This document shows, piece by piece, positions 43,663 to 52,670 of a stretch of 62,466 nucleotides of DNA. The notes under the pieces were generated by a model. It worked only from the letters and a program-made list of their open reading frames with translations, ran no database searches and was not told where the DNA came from. This DNA comes from Rhodobiaceae bacterium. GTDB taxonomy: Bacteria > Pseudomonadota > Alphaproteobacteria > Rhizobiales > TMED25. A program made the translations under genes and the position numbers. How positions within the stretch are numbered: the first letter of the stretch is position 1; each line of letters begins with the position of its first letter. The stretch covers positions 258,491 to 320,956 of the forward strand of contig PAHC01000011.1 in NCBI GenBank assembly GCA_002704755.1, given 5' to 3'.

Positions 43663-44655
43663 ATGTCAATGAATAACATATATGAAATTGATCTAGTTAA
43701 GGATGAGATTAATCATGCATTAAACTCGTGGATAGATTTTATAAAAAATGAGAAAAGAGCATCCCCAAATACGATTGATGCATATTATAGAGATATTGAT
43801 GCTTTTATCTCTTTCTTAATTGAACATATTGGTGGTCCTTTATCTCTCAAAAATTTGGAAGCCTTGGTTGCCTCAGATTTTAGAGCTTTCATGGCAAAAA
43901 AAAGACGCGACGGTAATGGCTCAAAAACAATCGCTCGTGTGATGTCTAGCATTAGATCTTTATTTGAATTTTTAAATAAAATTGACGTGTTAAAAAATAA
44001 CTCAATAAACCAAATAAGAATGCCTAAACTTCCAAGCAGCGTCCCAAAAGCATTGTCCCTTAATCAAGCAAAGGAATTAATTGAGAACGATGAAATTAAG
44101 AAAGGAAATCCTGACTGGGTTCAAGAAAGAAATAGATCTATATTTCTTTTGTTATATGGCTGTGGTTTAAGAATTACTGAGGCACTTGACTTAAATATAA
44201 AAGATACTCCTATTGAGGATTGGCAAGATACAATCAGAGTTCGAGGTAAGGGTAATAAATACAGAGAAGTCCCTATCTTACCAGAAGTTAGAGAAGGTCT
44301 AAAAAAATATCTCGATCTTTACCCCAAAAAATATAAATTCGACGATCCTTTGTTCATTGGAGTTAGGGGTGAAAGGCTTAGTCCAAGAATTGTTCAATTA
44401 CTCATGCAAAAAATGCGTTCAAATCTGAACTTGCCAGAAAACGCGACCCCGCATTCACTTAGGCATTCATACGCAACACATCTCTTGCAAGCTGGTGTAG
44501 ATCTTAGATCAATACAAGAGTTGCTTGGTCATGCTAGTCTATCTACAACACAAATCTATACGAAAGTTAACGAGACTGAACTACTTGATATTCACAAGAA
44601 GGCCCACCCAAGAAATAGACCAAGTCATCTAAAGCTTGTATCTGATAATAGTTAG
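43663..44655 (+). CDS. xerC: Tyrosine recombinase XerC
   Basis: A 330-residue site-specific recombinase that resolves chromosome dimers at dif with XerD. An N-terminal SAM-like core-binding domain (SPNTIDAYYRDIDAFISF) is followed by the catalytic domain with Arg in GCGLRITEAL, Lys in GKGNKYREVP, HxxR in HSLRHSYATHLL, His in LLGHASLSTT and the Tyr nucleophile in QIYTKV. Its place beside fsa and priA marks a resident housekeeping gene rather than a phage integrase. Confidence 0.93.
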   Translation: MSMNNIYEIDLVKDEINHALNSWIDFIKNEKRASPNTIDAYYRDIDAFISFLIEHIGGPLSLKNLEALVASDFRAFMAKKRRDGNGSKTIARVMSSIRSLFEFLNKIDVLKNNSINQIRMPKLPSSVPKALSLNQAKELIENDEIKKGNPDWVQERNRSIFLLLYGCGLRITEALDLNIKDTPIEDWQDTIRVRGKGNKYREVPILPEVREGLKKYLDLYPKKYKFDDPLFIGVRGERLSPRIVQLLMQKMRSNLNLPENATPHSLRHSYATHLLQAGVDLRSIQELLGHASLSTTQIYTKVNETELLDIHKKAHPRNRPSHLKLVSDNS

Positions 44656-44661
44656 AAGAGA

Positions 44662-45531
44662 TTATCTTATTTTTTTTAGTGTTACACCAAGCATTGCTGG
44701 TGACTCTGCCATCACTATCCCAGCACCTTTCATTGCTTCAATTTTTGTTTCAGCTGATCCAGAAGCTCCATCAACAATCGCCCCTGCATGACCCATTCTG
44801 CGTCCAGGAGGCGCTGTAACACCAGCAATAAAACCAACCATTGGCTTCTTAATCTTGCTATTTTTTATAAACTCAGACGCATCTTCTTCAGCAGAACCAC
44901 CAATTTCACCAATCATTATTATTGCTTCAGTCTTAGCATCAGAATTAAATTTTTCAATCACTTCTATAAAGTCAATTCCTTTAATAGGGTCACCGCCAAT
45001 CCCTACGCATGTAGATTGACCAAAACCAACAGCTGTAGTTTGCGCAACCGCCTCATAAGTCAGAGTCCCTGAGCGGGATACAATTCCAACTGATCCAGAT
45101 TTATGGATATGCCCCGGCATGATACCAATTTTGCATTCTTCTGGTGTAATTATTCCTGGACAGTTTGGACCAATCAAAGTTGATTTCGATTTTTCAAGTG
45201 CGGCTCTCACCTCTAACATATCTAATACAGGTATACCTTCTGTAATGCAGACAATTATTTCTATTTCGGCTTCTATTGCATCAAGAATTGCTGATGCTGC
45301 AAATTTTGGAGGTACATAAATCGAAGTTGCATTAGCACCAGTTTCTGAAACAGCATCAAAAACAGTATCAAAGACAGGTAAATCCAGGTGAATGCTTCCT
45401 CCTTTTCCAGGAGTAACTCCTCCAACTAATTTTGTTCCATATTCTATGGCTTGCTGTGAATGGAACGTCCCATGCTTACCAGTAAATCCTTGGCAAATAA
45501 CTTTTGTATTTCTATCAACTAAAATTGACAT
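44662..45531 (-). CDS. sucD: Succinate-CoA ligase alpha subunit
   Basis: A 289-residue subunit. The CoA-binding Rossmann part (CQGFTGKHGTFH) is followed by the phospho-histidine loop GRRMGHAGAIVDG, whose His carries phosphate. It overlaps sucC by one base and ends a leftward operon zapE-mdh-sucC-sucD. It converges on xerC with a six-base gap. Confidence 0.98.
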   Translation of the reverse strand: MSILVDRNTKVICQGFTGKHGTFHSQQAIEYGTKLVGGVTPGKGGSIHLDLPVFDTVFDAVSETGANATSIYVPPKFAASAILDAIEAEIEIIVCITEGIPVLDMLEVRAALEKSKSTLIGPNCPGIITPEECKIGIMPGHIHKSGSVGIVSRSGTLTYEAVAQTTAVGFGQSTCVGIGGDPIKGIDFIEVIEKFNSDAKTEAIIMIGEIGGSAEEDASEFIKNSKIKKPMVGFIAGVTAPPGRRMGHAGAIVDGASGSAETKIEAMKGAGIVMAESPAMLGVTLKKIR

Positions 45532-46703
45532 TAATTACCTTTCGATACAGCGCTTACAATTTTCTTTGCAGCTTCATCTAAATCGTTTGCTGAAATTATA
45601 TTTAGTCCTGACTCATCAAGATATTTTTTGCCCAATTCAACATTTGTACCCTCCAATCTAACAACAAGAGGTATAGATAGATTTAGTTCATTTGCAGTGT
45701 CAATTATACCCTGAGCAATAATTTCACAGCGCATGATCCCACCAAATATATTTACGAGAATGCCTTTTACGCTTTCATCACTTAAGATAATTTTGAAAGC
45801 ATTCATCACTTGCTCTTTTGTTGCACCACCGCCAACATCAAGAAAATTTGCTGGCTTTTCACCATAAAGCTTTATAATGTCCATGGTAGCCATCGCTAAT
45901 CCGGCTCCATTGACCATACACCCAATTGTACCATCTAATTTTATATAGTTTAAACCATGCTTTGATGCTTCAATTTCTAATGGTTCTTCCTCACTTAGAT
46001 CCCTTAAAGATAATATTTCTTCATGTCTAAAAAGTGCATTCGAGTCAAAGTTCATTTTTGCATCAAGGCAAAGAAATTGATTGTCTTCCGTGAGCACAAA
46101 AGGGTTAATCTCAATTAAACTTGCATCTTTTTCGATGAACAACTTTAGTATGTTGCTTAAAATTTCATTTAACTGATCAAATTGGGTTTCCCCAAGACTT
46201 AAAATATCTGATACTTTGCTTACATCATCTTTTGATAATTTATTTGTTACTGGATCAATAAATATTTTAGCAATTTTAAGAGGAGTTTTTTCTGCCACTT
46301 CTTCAATATCCATACCACCCTCAGAGGATGCAATTAGACAGATAGATTTTGTTTTTCTATCGATAAGATACGATATATAGAACTCCTCTTTTATCATACA
46401 GCCATCTTCTATATATATTCTTTTGACTTCCTTACCTTCTGGACCAGTCTGTTTAGTAACCAGATTCATACCCATCATATTATTAAAAGTTTCATAAACA
46501 TTTTCTTTGCTATTAACAACTTTAACACCGCCACCTTTTCCACGCCCGCCTGCATGAATTTGAGCTTTAACAACCCAAATAGGCCCTTTTAATGTATCTA
46601 TTTGCTTATCTAGTTCGTTTTGATTATATGCAACAAAACCATTCAAAACAGGTACATTGAATTGTTTGAGTAATTCTTTAGCTTGATGTTCGTGAATGTT
46701 CAT
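45531..46703 (-). CDS. sucC: Succinate-CoA ligase beta subunit (ADP-forming type)
   Basis: A 390-residue subunit with an ATP-grasp domain (MNIHEHQAKELLKQF, KAQIHAGGRGKGGGVKV) and the C-terminal ligase CoA domain (FLDVGGGATKEQV, GGIMRCEIIAQG). It forms the heterotetramer with SucD for substrate-level phosphorylation in the TCA cycle. The sucA/sucB genes that often follow are not here. Confidence 0.98.
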   Translation of the reverse strand: MNIHEHQAKELLKQFNVPVLNGFVAYNQNELDKQIDTLKGPIWVVKAQIHAGGRGKGGGVKVVNSKENVYETFNNMMGMNLVTKQTGPEGKEVKRIYIEDGCMIKEEFYISYLIDRKTKSICLIASSEGGMDIEEVAEKTPLKIAKIFIDPVTNKLSKDDVSKVSDILSLGETQFDQLNEILSNILKLFIEKDASLIEINPFVLTEDNQFLCLDAKMNFDSNALFRHEEILSLRDLSEEEPLEIEASKHGLNYIKLDGTIGCMVNGAGLAMATMDIIKLYGEKPANFLDVGGGATKEQVMNAFKIILSDESVKGILVNIFGGIMRCEIIAQGIIDTANELNLSIPLVVRLEGTNVELGKKYLDESGLNIISANDLDEAAKKIVSAVSKGN

Positions 46704-46730
46704 AGATTTTTGATATTAATTAGCAATTGC

Positions 46731-47699
46731 TTATTTTAGATTTGGGGCAATCTTTTGACATGCCTCAACAAGGTTCTTCACAGAATTTACAGAGGAGTCA
46801 AATTCTTCCTTTTCATCTTTATTAAGATCAATTTCTACAATCTTCTCAACGCCATTCTTACCTATAATCACAGGCACACCAATGTAGTAATCATTTACAT
46901 CATATTCACCTTGAAGATTGGCTGCTGCAGGCAATAATCTCTTTTTATCTTTTAAGTATGACTCTGCCATAGAAATTGCGGAACTTGCGGGTGCATAATA
47001 TGCTGAACCTGTCTTTAATAATGCTACAATTTCTGCACCACCGTCACGCGTTCTTTGAACTATATCTGCAAGTTTTTTCTCAGTAATCCAACCCATCTTG
47101 ATTAGATCTGGGAGTGGAATACCAGCTACTGTCGAGTATCTTGTGAGAGGTACCATTGTATCTCCATGTCCCCCTAGAACAAAAGCTGTCACATCTTCAA
47201 CTGAAACATTCATTTCTTCAGCAAGAAATAGTCTAAATCTTGCCGAGTCAAGAACACCAGCCATACCACAAATCATGCTTGGCTTATGACCTGTTGCTTT
47301 TTGAAGAGCCCATACCATCGCATCTAGAGGATTTGTAATACAAATTACAAATGAGTTAGGTGCATATTTTTTTATGCCTTCCCCCACAGAGCTCATTACC
47401 TTTAGGTTAATTTCGAGCAAATCATCTCTACTCATACCTGGTTTACGAGGCACTCCTGCAGTAACAATAATAACATCTGAGTCAGCGATTGCACTATAAT
47501 CAGAGGCTCCTTGTATTTTAGAGTCAAACATTTCTACTGTGCTAGCTTGGGCAATATCCAGAGCTTTACCTTGAGGAACCCCATCTATAATGTCAAAAAG
47601 AACTATGTCTCCTAATTCCTTTAATCCTGACAATAGAGCCAATGTACCACCTATTTGACCAGCTCCAATAAGTGATATCTTATTTCTTCCTGCACCCAT
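46731..47699 (-). CDS. mdh: Malate dehydrogenase
   Basis: A 322-residue NAD-dependent enzyme of the LDH-like branch. The dinucleotide loop GAGQIGGTLALL, the RKPGMSRDDLL loop (Arg pair for malate), ITNPLDAMVW and LGGHGDTMVPL with the catalytic His are all present. This form is common in Alphaproteobacteria. It lies 27 bases upstream of sucC. Confidence 0.97.
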   Translation of the reverse strand: MGAGRNKISLIGAGQIGGTLALLSGLKELGDIVLFDIIDGVPQGKALDIAQASTVEMFDSKIQGASDYSAIADSDVIIVTAGVPRKPGMSRDDLLEINLKVMSSVGEGIKKYAPNSFVICITNPLDAMVWALQKATGHKPSMICGMAGVLDSARFRLFLAEEMNVSVEDVTAFVLGGHGDTMVPLTRYSTVAGIPLPDLIKMGWITEKKLADIVQRTRDGGAEIVALLKTGSAYYAPASSAISMAESYLKDKKRLLPAAANLQGEYDVNDYYIGVPVIIGKNGVEKIVEIDLNKDEKEEFDSSVNSVKNLVEACQKIAPNLK

Positions 47700-47716
47700 A
47701 ATAATCCCTCTCTTTT

Positions 47717-48835
47717 TTAAACTTCAATTATATTATTTAAGTATTCAGCTGATTGCATTTCCTCTAATCGTGAAACTGTTCTTTGAAAGATGTTATCATC
47801 TTTTCCTCCAATCATAATATCTTTAGGAGCAGATTCAGCTAATATAAACAAGATCTTTTTTGTTTCATAAAATGTATCAATCAAATTTATAAATCTTTTT
47901 ATTTCATTCCTTTTTTTTGGATCAATTACTGGAATATTTGAAATAAAAATCACATCATAATTTTTGGCTATTTCAATATAATCAGCAACACCCAATGGTT
48001 TAACACACAAGTCTACATAGCTAAATAGAGCATATTTACCTGCCGATCTATCTATGAGTAATTCTCTGCCCTTAACATTTAGAATTCTATTGCTAACTTC
48101 TATACTACCAATCAGATTTTGCCAAGTATCAATGTAGTATTTTTGATTTTTTTCATTATCTGGGAAAAAATAAACCTTCGTATCTTTTATCCTATCCATT
48201 CTGTAATCCTTGGATGCTTCCAGATTATATACATCCATATTCTCTTCTAATTTGTCAATAAATGGAATAAAGGTATCCCTGTTTAGACCATTTAAATATA
48301 AATTTCTTGGATGTATATTAGAAGTTGAGATTACCAATATTCCCATCTCAAATAATATTTTAAATAATCTACCGAGTATCATTGCATCTGCAATATCTTC
48401 GACCTGAAATTCATCAAAGCATAATAGCTTACAATTTTTCTTAATTAATTTAGCAACCATGAGGACAGGATCTGTATTCTGATTTATCCCATCAGCATCC
48501 TTTATTTTTTGTCTCCACTTGAAAATTTCATCATGTACCTCATTCATAAAAGCATTGAAGTGCACTCTCCTTTTTTCTTTAATATCTATGCTGTTAAAGA
48601 ATAAATCCATAAGCATTGATTTTCCTCTGCCAACTTGCCCATATATGTATATACCTTTTGGGGGCCTTACCTTTAAGATACCAACTTTTGATAGGATTGA
48701 ATGATTGTTTATATAGCTAGAAAACTCTGTGCTTTTTTTTGATAATTCTTTCAGTAAGTCGAATTGTTTTTGATCAAATTCAATTTCATTGCTTTGTAGC
48801 AAATAGTCATATTTTTTTTCTATATCATAACTCAT
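47717..48835 (-). CDS. zapE: Cell division protein ZapE (AFG1-like ATPase)
   Basis: A 372-residue P-loop ATPase. PPKGIYIYGQVGRGKSMLMD holds Walker A (66-73), LLCFDEFQVEDIADAMIL holds Walker B, and HFNAFMNEVH is a family motif. E. coli ZapE binds FtsZ; mitochondrial AFG1 relatives act in protein quality control. It heads the mdh-sucC-sucD operon, a frequent alphaproteobacterial order. Confidence 0.93.
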   Translation of the reverse strand: MSYDIEKKYDYLLQSNEIEFDQKQFDLLKELSKKSTEFSSYINNHSILSKVGILKVRPPKGIYIYGQVGRGKSMLMDLFFNSIDIKEKRRVHFNAFMNEVHDEIFKWRQKIKDADGINQNTDPVLMVAKLIKKNCKLLCFDEFQVEDIADAMILGRLFKILFEMGILVISTSNIHPRNLYLNGLNRDTFIPFIDKLEENMDVYNLEASKDYRMDRIKDTKVYFFPDNEKNQKYYIDTWQNLIGSIEVSNRILNVKGRELLIDRSAGKYALFSYVDLCVKPLGVADYIEIAKNYDVIFISNIPVIDPKKRNEIKRFINLIDTFYETKKILFILAESAPKDIMIGGKDDNIFQRTVSRLEEMQSAEYLNNIIEV

Positions 48836-48920
48836 AATGTCTGTGCATAGCTGATCAAAGATTTTTGATTACATATAGTCGTTTATGAATTTATTACAAG
48901 TTGATGTTGTTTGTAGTAAC

Positions 48921-48955
48921 AAAAAAAAGGGCTATTTACTTCTTAATAGCCCTTT
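48921..48955 (-). terminator. Strong intrinsic terminator downstream of the small membrane-anchored protein gene
   Basis: AAAGGGCTATT (48926-48936), an eight-base loop and AATAGCCCTTT (48945-48955) form a perfect 11-pair stem. On the minus strand it runs into eight T residues, so it ends leftward transcription from the 48981-49199 gene before zapE. On the plus strand it is followed only by AATTT. Confidence 0.85.
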
Positions 48956-48980
48956 AATTTATGTATATAGCGTTATTTAC

Positions 48981-49199
48981 TTAAAATGCTTGACCGTAAG
49001 TCTCGAATTCATTGAGAATTTCAATATCAACAGTTTTACTACCTATTTCAACTGGCCCATCAGTTTGGTTTGTTCTCATCAACTTACCGCCTGTTCCAGA
49101 GTCACCTGTGTTATCTGTACCCGCATTTTGCATAATAAAATATGCAGCCACAGCTACAACAACAGCAACAATAACCCCAATTACTAATTTGTTATTCAT
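48981..49199 (-). CDS. Small membrane-anchored protein, unknown function (72 aa)
   Basis: A single N-terminal transmembrane helix (residues about 5-23, VIGVIVAVVVAVAAYFIM) is followed by a Gly-Thr-rich linker (TDNTGDSGTGG) and an acidic tail ending ETYGQAF, probably in the periplasm. No cysteine, so not a lipoprotein. I do not recognise the family. It stands alone with its own terminator, which supports expression as a single-gene unit. Confidence 0.75.
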   Translation of the reverse strand: MNNKLVIGVIVAVVVAVAAYFIMQNAGTDNTGDSGTGGKLMRTNQTDGPVEIGSKTVDIEILNEFETYGQAF

Positions 49200-49262
49200 G
49201 GCTTTCTCCCTAAATTAAAGTTCATCTTATATTTGTATTACAGATTTTTTGAAATTTCAATC

Positions 49263-49817
49263 CTATTTAGTAAAACTGAAGTCACCAGAAATATCTACTA
49301 AATCTGATTTGTATAAATATGATCTTCGTACATAACTTTTTTGTGCGCGTTCCATCATCGCTTTGTGTTTGTCTTGAACTTCACCAATTACTTTTCCAGG
49401 CGCCCCTAATACAATAGAATTATCTGGTATCTCTTTGTTTTCAGGAATAAATGAATTTGCTCCAATCAAGCATCTCTTCCCAATCTTTGCACCATTTAGG
49501 ATAATAGCTCCAATGCCAACTAATGAATTATCCCCTATAGTACATCCATGTATCATGGCCATATGACCAACTGTTACATTTGACCCAATATATAATCCAT
49601 ATCCCGGATCTGTATGTGCCACAGATCCATCTTGTATATTTGAACCTTTTCCAATAACGATTGGTTCATTATCCCCTCTCAATACAGCATTCCACCAAAT
49701 ACTTACTTCTTCTTCTAAAACCACACTACCTATAATTACCGCATTCTCTGCTACCCAACTATTTGTATTGATTTGTGGTCTTTTACCTTGATATTCATAA
49801 ATCATTTTTTTTTCCAT
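49263..49817 (-). CDS. Gamma carbonic anhydrase family protein
   Basis: A 184-residue left-handed beta-helix protein built of hexapeptide repeats. Three metal-ligand histidines lie in AHTDPG, VGHMAMIHGC. IWWNAVLRGD is the family motif with the proton-handling Arg-Asp. Many bacterial members have unproven activity; carbonic anhydrase or acyltransferase-like function are both possible. A run of A residues before the ATG gives no clear ribosome site. Confidence 0.88.
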   Translation of the reverse strand: MEKKMIYEYQGKRPQINTNSWVAENAVIIGSVVLEEEVSIWWNAVLRGDNEPIVIGKGSNIQDGSVAHTDPGYGLYIGSNVTVGHMAMIHGCTIGDNSLVGIGAIILNGAKIGKRCLIGANSFIPENKEIPDNSIVLGAPGKVIGEVQDKHKAMMERAQKSYVRRSYLYKSDLVDISGDFSFTK

Positions 49818-50010
49818 GTTAAATCTATACTATTATTGATTATATCGATAAATGAACCAAATATTTTTTTTCGTATTGAACTATTTTTTATTTCAATTTT
49901 TATTTTATAGGAAAAATTATTTCTCCATTTTATAATAATTGCGTTTATGAGTCGTGTCAGTTGGGTGAAGTGCTTGACAGAATCATGCTTTTGTCGCAAT
50001 GTGAATTGTG

Positions 50011-50520
50011 ATGAAAATAATCGGAATAATCTTATACACTATAATCATTCTAGCAATCAGTAGAATAATACCCCATCCACCTAACTTTACTCCGATTTTA
50101 GCTATTGCCGTCACCTTACCAATGATTACTAATGATAAAGCTATTGGAACTGTAATTCCATTATTTGCAATTTTCCTATCTGATATACTTATTGGTTTCT
50201 ATAGCTATATGATATGGATATACTTATCATTTATTGTAATCTCATTATCAAGTTATTTTCTACTTAGGAGATTTAACCTCCTAAATATTGCCGTAATGTC
50301 ACTTGCATCTTGCTTAGTATTTTTTGTAGTCACAAACTTTGGGTTTTGGACAACGGGTTACTATGGATATACTTTTAATGGTCTAATAATTGCATATATA
50401 ATGGCAATCCCATTTGCTACAAATACTATTTTATCTACCTTGTTATATAGTTTGCTGATTTATTTTATACTTAAATCTAAAGAGAGAATTCCTGCTAAGT
50501 TTCAGAGAATTTTTAATTAA
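50011..50520 (+). CDS. DUF6580-like membrane protein (possible transporter S-component)
   Basis: A 169-residue protein with about five helices and the conserved SRIIPHPPNFTPILA near the start and LSDILIGFYSYMIWIY in the middle, as in the DUF6580 family of putative transport proteins. The fold suggests an ECF-transporter-type substrate-binding subunit. The substrate is unknown. The ATG at 50011 directly follows an in-frame GTG; no Shine-Dalgarno is visible. A TTGACA lies 32 bases upstream at 49974-49979 but without a good -10. Confidence 0.75.
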   Translation: MKIIGIILYTIIILAISRIIPHPPNFTPILAIAVTLPMITNDKAIGTVIPLFAIFLSDILIGFYSYMIWIYLSFIVISLSSYFLLRRFNLLNIAVMSLASCLVFFVVTNFGFWTTGYYGYTFNGLIIAYIMAIPFATNTILSTLLYSLLIYFILKSKERIPAKFQRIFN

Positions 50521-50626
50521 TCCATACTTTAAACTGAAATTATTGTGAAAATCTATTACAATTGAGTACTTTTTTTATTCATTAATTCGTATATATTTAA
50601 CCTAAATAAGAAACTTAGCTGTGATC

Positions 50627-51853
50627 ATGAGTGCAAAACCAAAATCGATTATTGTAAAAGTTGGTAATGTGTCAATTGGTGGTGGTAAACCAGTTGTTAT
50701 TCAATCAATGACAAATACCGATACAGCTGATGTATCAAAAACCACTCAACAAATTATCGATCTCTACGAAGAAGGTTCTGAGATAGTTAGAATTACTGTA
50801 GATAGAGATGATGCCGCGAAAGCTGTTCCATATATAAGGGAGAGTTTATTAAAGAAAAACTATTCAATTCCACTTGTTGGCGATTTTCATTATATTGGAC
50901 ATAAACTTCTAAAAGATTTTCCCGATTGTGCGGAGAGTTTGGATAAATATCGAATAAATCCAGGAAATGTTGGCTTTAAAAATAAAAAAGACAAACAATT
51001 CTCCGAAATAATTGAGATGGCTTGTAAGTATAATAAACCAATTAGAATCGGTGCGAATTGGGGAAGTATAGATCAGGAATTACTGACTACACTCATGAAT
51101 GAAAATAATAAGCTTGAGGTCAAAAGAAGTTCTACGGAAGTATTACGCGATGCACTTGTTAAATCAGTTGTTTACTCAGCAAATAGAGCAGAAGAAATTG
51201 GTTTAAATTCGTCAAAAATTATTCTTTCTGCAAAGGTGAGTGATGTAAACGAATTGATTAGAGTATACGAAGACCTTTATGATCAAACCAATTACCCTCT
51301 TCATTTGGGACTGACTGAAGCAGGAATGGGTATTAAGGGTATTGTATCTTCTGTGTCAGCAATTTCTATTCTTCTAAACAAAAATATAGGTGATACTATA
51401 AGAGTTTCCCTAACTCCAAAACCTAATGAAGATAGGAGGGAAGAAGTCCGTGTTGCAAAAGAAATATTGCAGTCTTTAAATATCAAATCCTTCAGACCAG
51501 ATGTAGTTGCTTGCCCAGGATGCGGTAGAACAACTTCTACTGTATTTCAAGAATTAGCAATTGACATAGAAGACTATATATCCGAACAAATGCCAAACTG
51601 GAAAAAGGAATACAATGGTATAGATAATTTAAAAGTTGCAGTTATGGGCTGTATTGTTAACGGTCCTGGAGAGTCAAAACATGCAGATATTGGAATATCG
51701 CTTCCTGGAACAGGTGAAGAACCAGCCGCTCCAGTATTTATTGATGGAGAAAAGTACAAAGTGCTGCGTGGTAAAAATATAGCAGATGATTTTAAAAAAA
51801 TTCTGTATAATTACATTAAAAATAAATATTCTAAAAAGTCACTAGGTGCATAA
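50627..51853 (+). CDS. ispG: 4-hydroxy-3-methylbut-2-enyl diphosphate synthase IspG (GcpE)
   Basis: A 408-residue [4Fe-4S] enzyme of the MEP isoprenoid pathway. VQSMTNTDTADV-type N terminus (VIQSMTNTDT), then the C-terminal cluster cysteines in CPGCGRTTS and GCIVNGPGE. The length and layout match the two-domain bacterial form. I prefer the ATG at 50627 to an in-frame GTG at 50621. The panB ATG follows the stop by one base, so these genes are coupled. Confidence 0.96.
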   Translation: MSAKPKSIIVKVGNVSIGGGKPVVIQSMTNTDTADVSKTTQQIIDLYEEGSEIVRITVDRDDAAKAVPYIRESLLKKNYSIPLVGDFHYIGHKLLKDFPDCAESLDKYRINPGNVGFKNKKDKQFSEIIEMACKYNKPIRIGANWGSIDQELLTTLMNENNKLEVKRSSTEVLRDALVKSVVYSANRAEEIGLNSSKIILSAKVSDVNELIRVYEDLYDQTNYPLHLGLTEAGMGIKGIVSSVSAISILLNKNIGDTIRVSLTPKPNEDRREEVRVAKEILQSLNIKSFRPDVVACPGCGRTTSTVFQELAIDIEDYISEQMPNWKKEYNGIDNLKVAVMGCIVNGPGESKHADIGISLPGTGEEPAAPVFIDGEKYKVLRGKNIADDFKKILYNYIKNKYSKKSLGA

Positions 51854-51854
51854 T

Positions 51855-52670
51855 ATGTATGATGGTAAGCAGTTAAAATCTATAACTTTAAATACAATAA
51901 GAGAACTCAAGCAAAAAGGAGAAAAAATTGCTTGCTTAACAGCTTATGATGCTACTTTTGCACACCTACTTGATCAAGCAGGAACTGAGATAATCTTAGT
52001 CGGAGACTCACTGGGAATGGTTGTACAAGGACACAAAACTACCGTCCCTGTAAAAATCGAAGATATGATCTACCACTCTAAAATTGTATCATCATCATTA
52101 AATTACTCTTTTCTCATTTCGGATATGCCTTTTATGAGTTTTTATAATCCAGACATTGCGATGGAAAATGCTAAAAAACTTATGCAAGATGGTGGAGCAC
52201 AAATGATAAAACTCGAAGGAAACCAATCGCAAATAAATATTATTGAGAAACTAGCAATGTCAGACATTCCGATCTGTGCGCACATTGGTTTAAGGCCACA
52301 ATCAGTTAATAAAATGGGTGGCTATAAAGTGCAAGGAAAAGAAGAGTCTGATGCTCTAAAACTGATTAAAGAGGCAAAGAAAATAGAAGCGTCAGGAGCG
52401 GATATTTTGCTTCTAGAGTGCGTTTCATCTTCTACAGCAAAAATAGTCTCATCAGAGATCGAAATTCCAATTATAGGTATCGGAGCAGGACCAGACGTAG
52501 ACGGTCAAATATTAGTCTTATATGATATTCTTGGAATAACACCTGGTAAGTTACCAAAATTTTCTAAAAATTTTATGACTGGACAAAATACAATACAAGA
52601 AGCTGTTATGGAATATATTAACGCAGTTAAAACCAAAAGTTATCCAGCACCAGAACATACATTTAAATAA
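51855..52670 (+). CDS. panB: 3-methyl-2-oxobutanoate hydroxymethyltransferase PanB
   Basis: The first pantothenate step: ketopantoate from ketoisovalerate. In 271 residues it shows ACLTAYDATFAHLLDQAGTEIILVGDS in pattern, with metal Asp residues in LVGDSLGMV and SDMPFMS, and HIGLRPQSV. I start at the ATG at 51855, one base after ispG; an in-frame GTG at 51846 overlaps ispG. It shares its last base with the panC start. Confidence 0.96.
   Translation: MYDGKQLKSITLNTIRELKQKGEKIACLTAYDATFAHLLDQAGTEIILVGDSLGMVVQGHKTTVPVKIEDMIYHSKIVSSSLNYSFLISDMPFMSFYNPDIAMENAKKLMQDGGAQMIKLEGNQSQINIIEKLAMSDIPICAHIGLRPQSVNKMGGYKVQGKEESDALKLIKEAKKIEASGADILLLECVSSSTAKIVSSEIEIPIIGIGAGPDVDGQILVLYDILGITPGKLPKFSKNFMTGQNTIQEAVMEYINAVKTKSYPAPEHTFK

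Noticed and set aside
43663..44655. The tyrosine recombinase as a sign of an integrated element.
   Set aside because: It has XerC length and sits in the conserved fsa-xerC/priA-atp neighbourhood, with no att repeats or phage genes nearby.
49802..49999. A 65-codon ORF on the minus strand between the gamma carbonic anhydrase and DUF6580 genes.
   Set aside because: Low complexity, AT-driven composition, no family resemblance, and it overlaps the start of the carbonic anhydrase gene.
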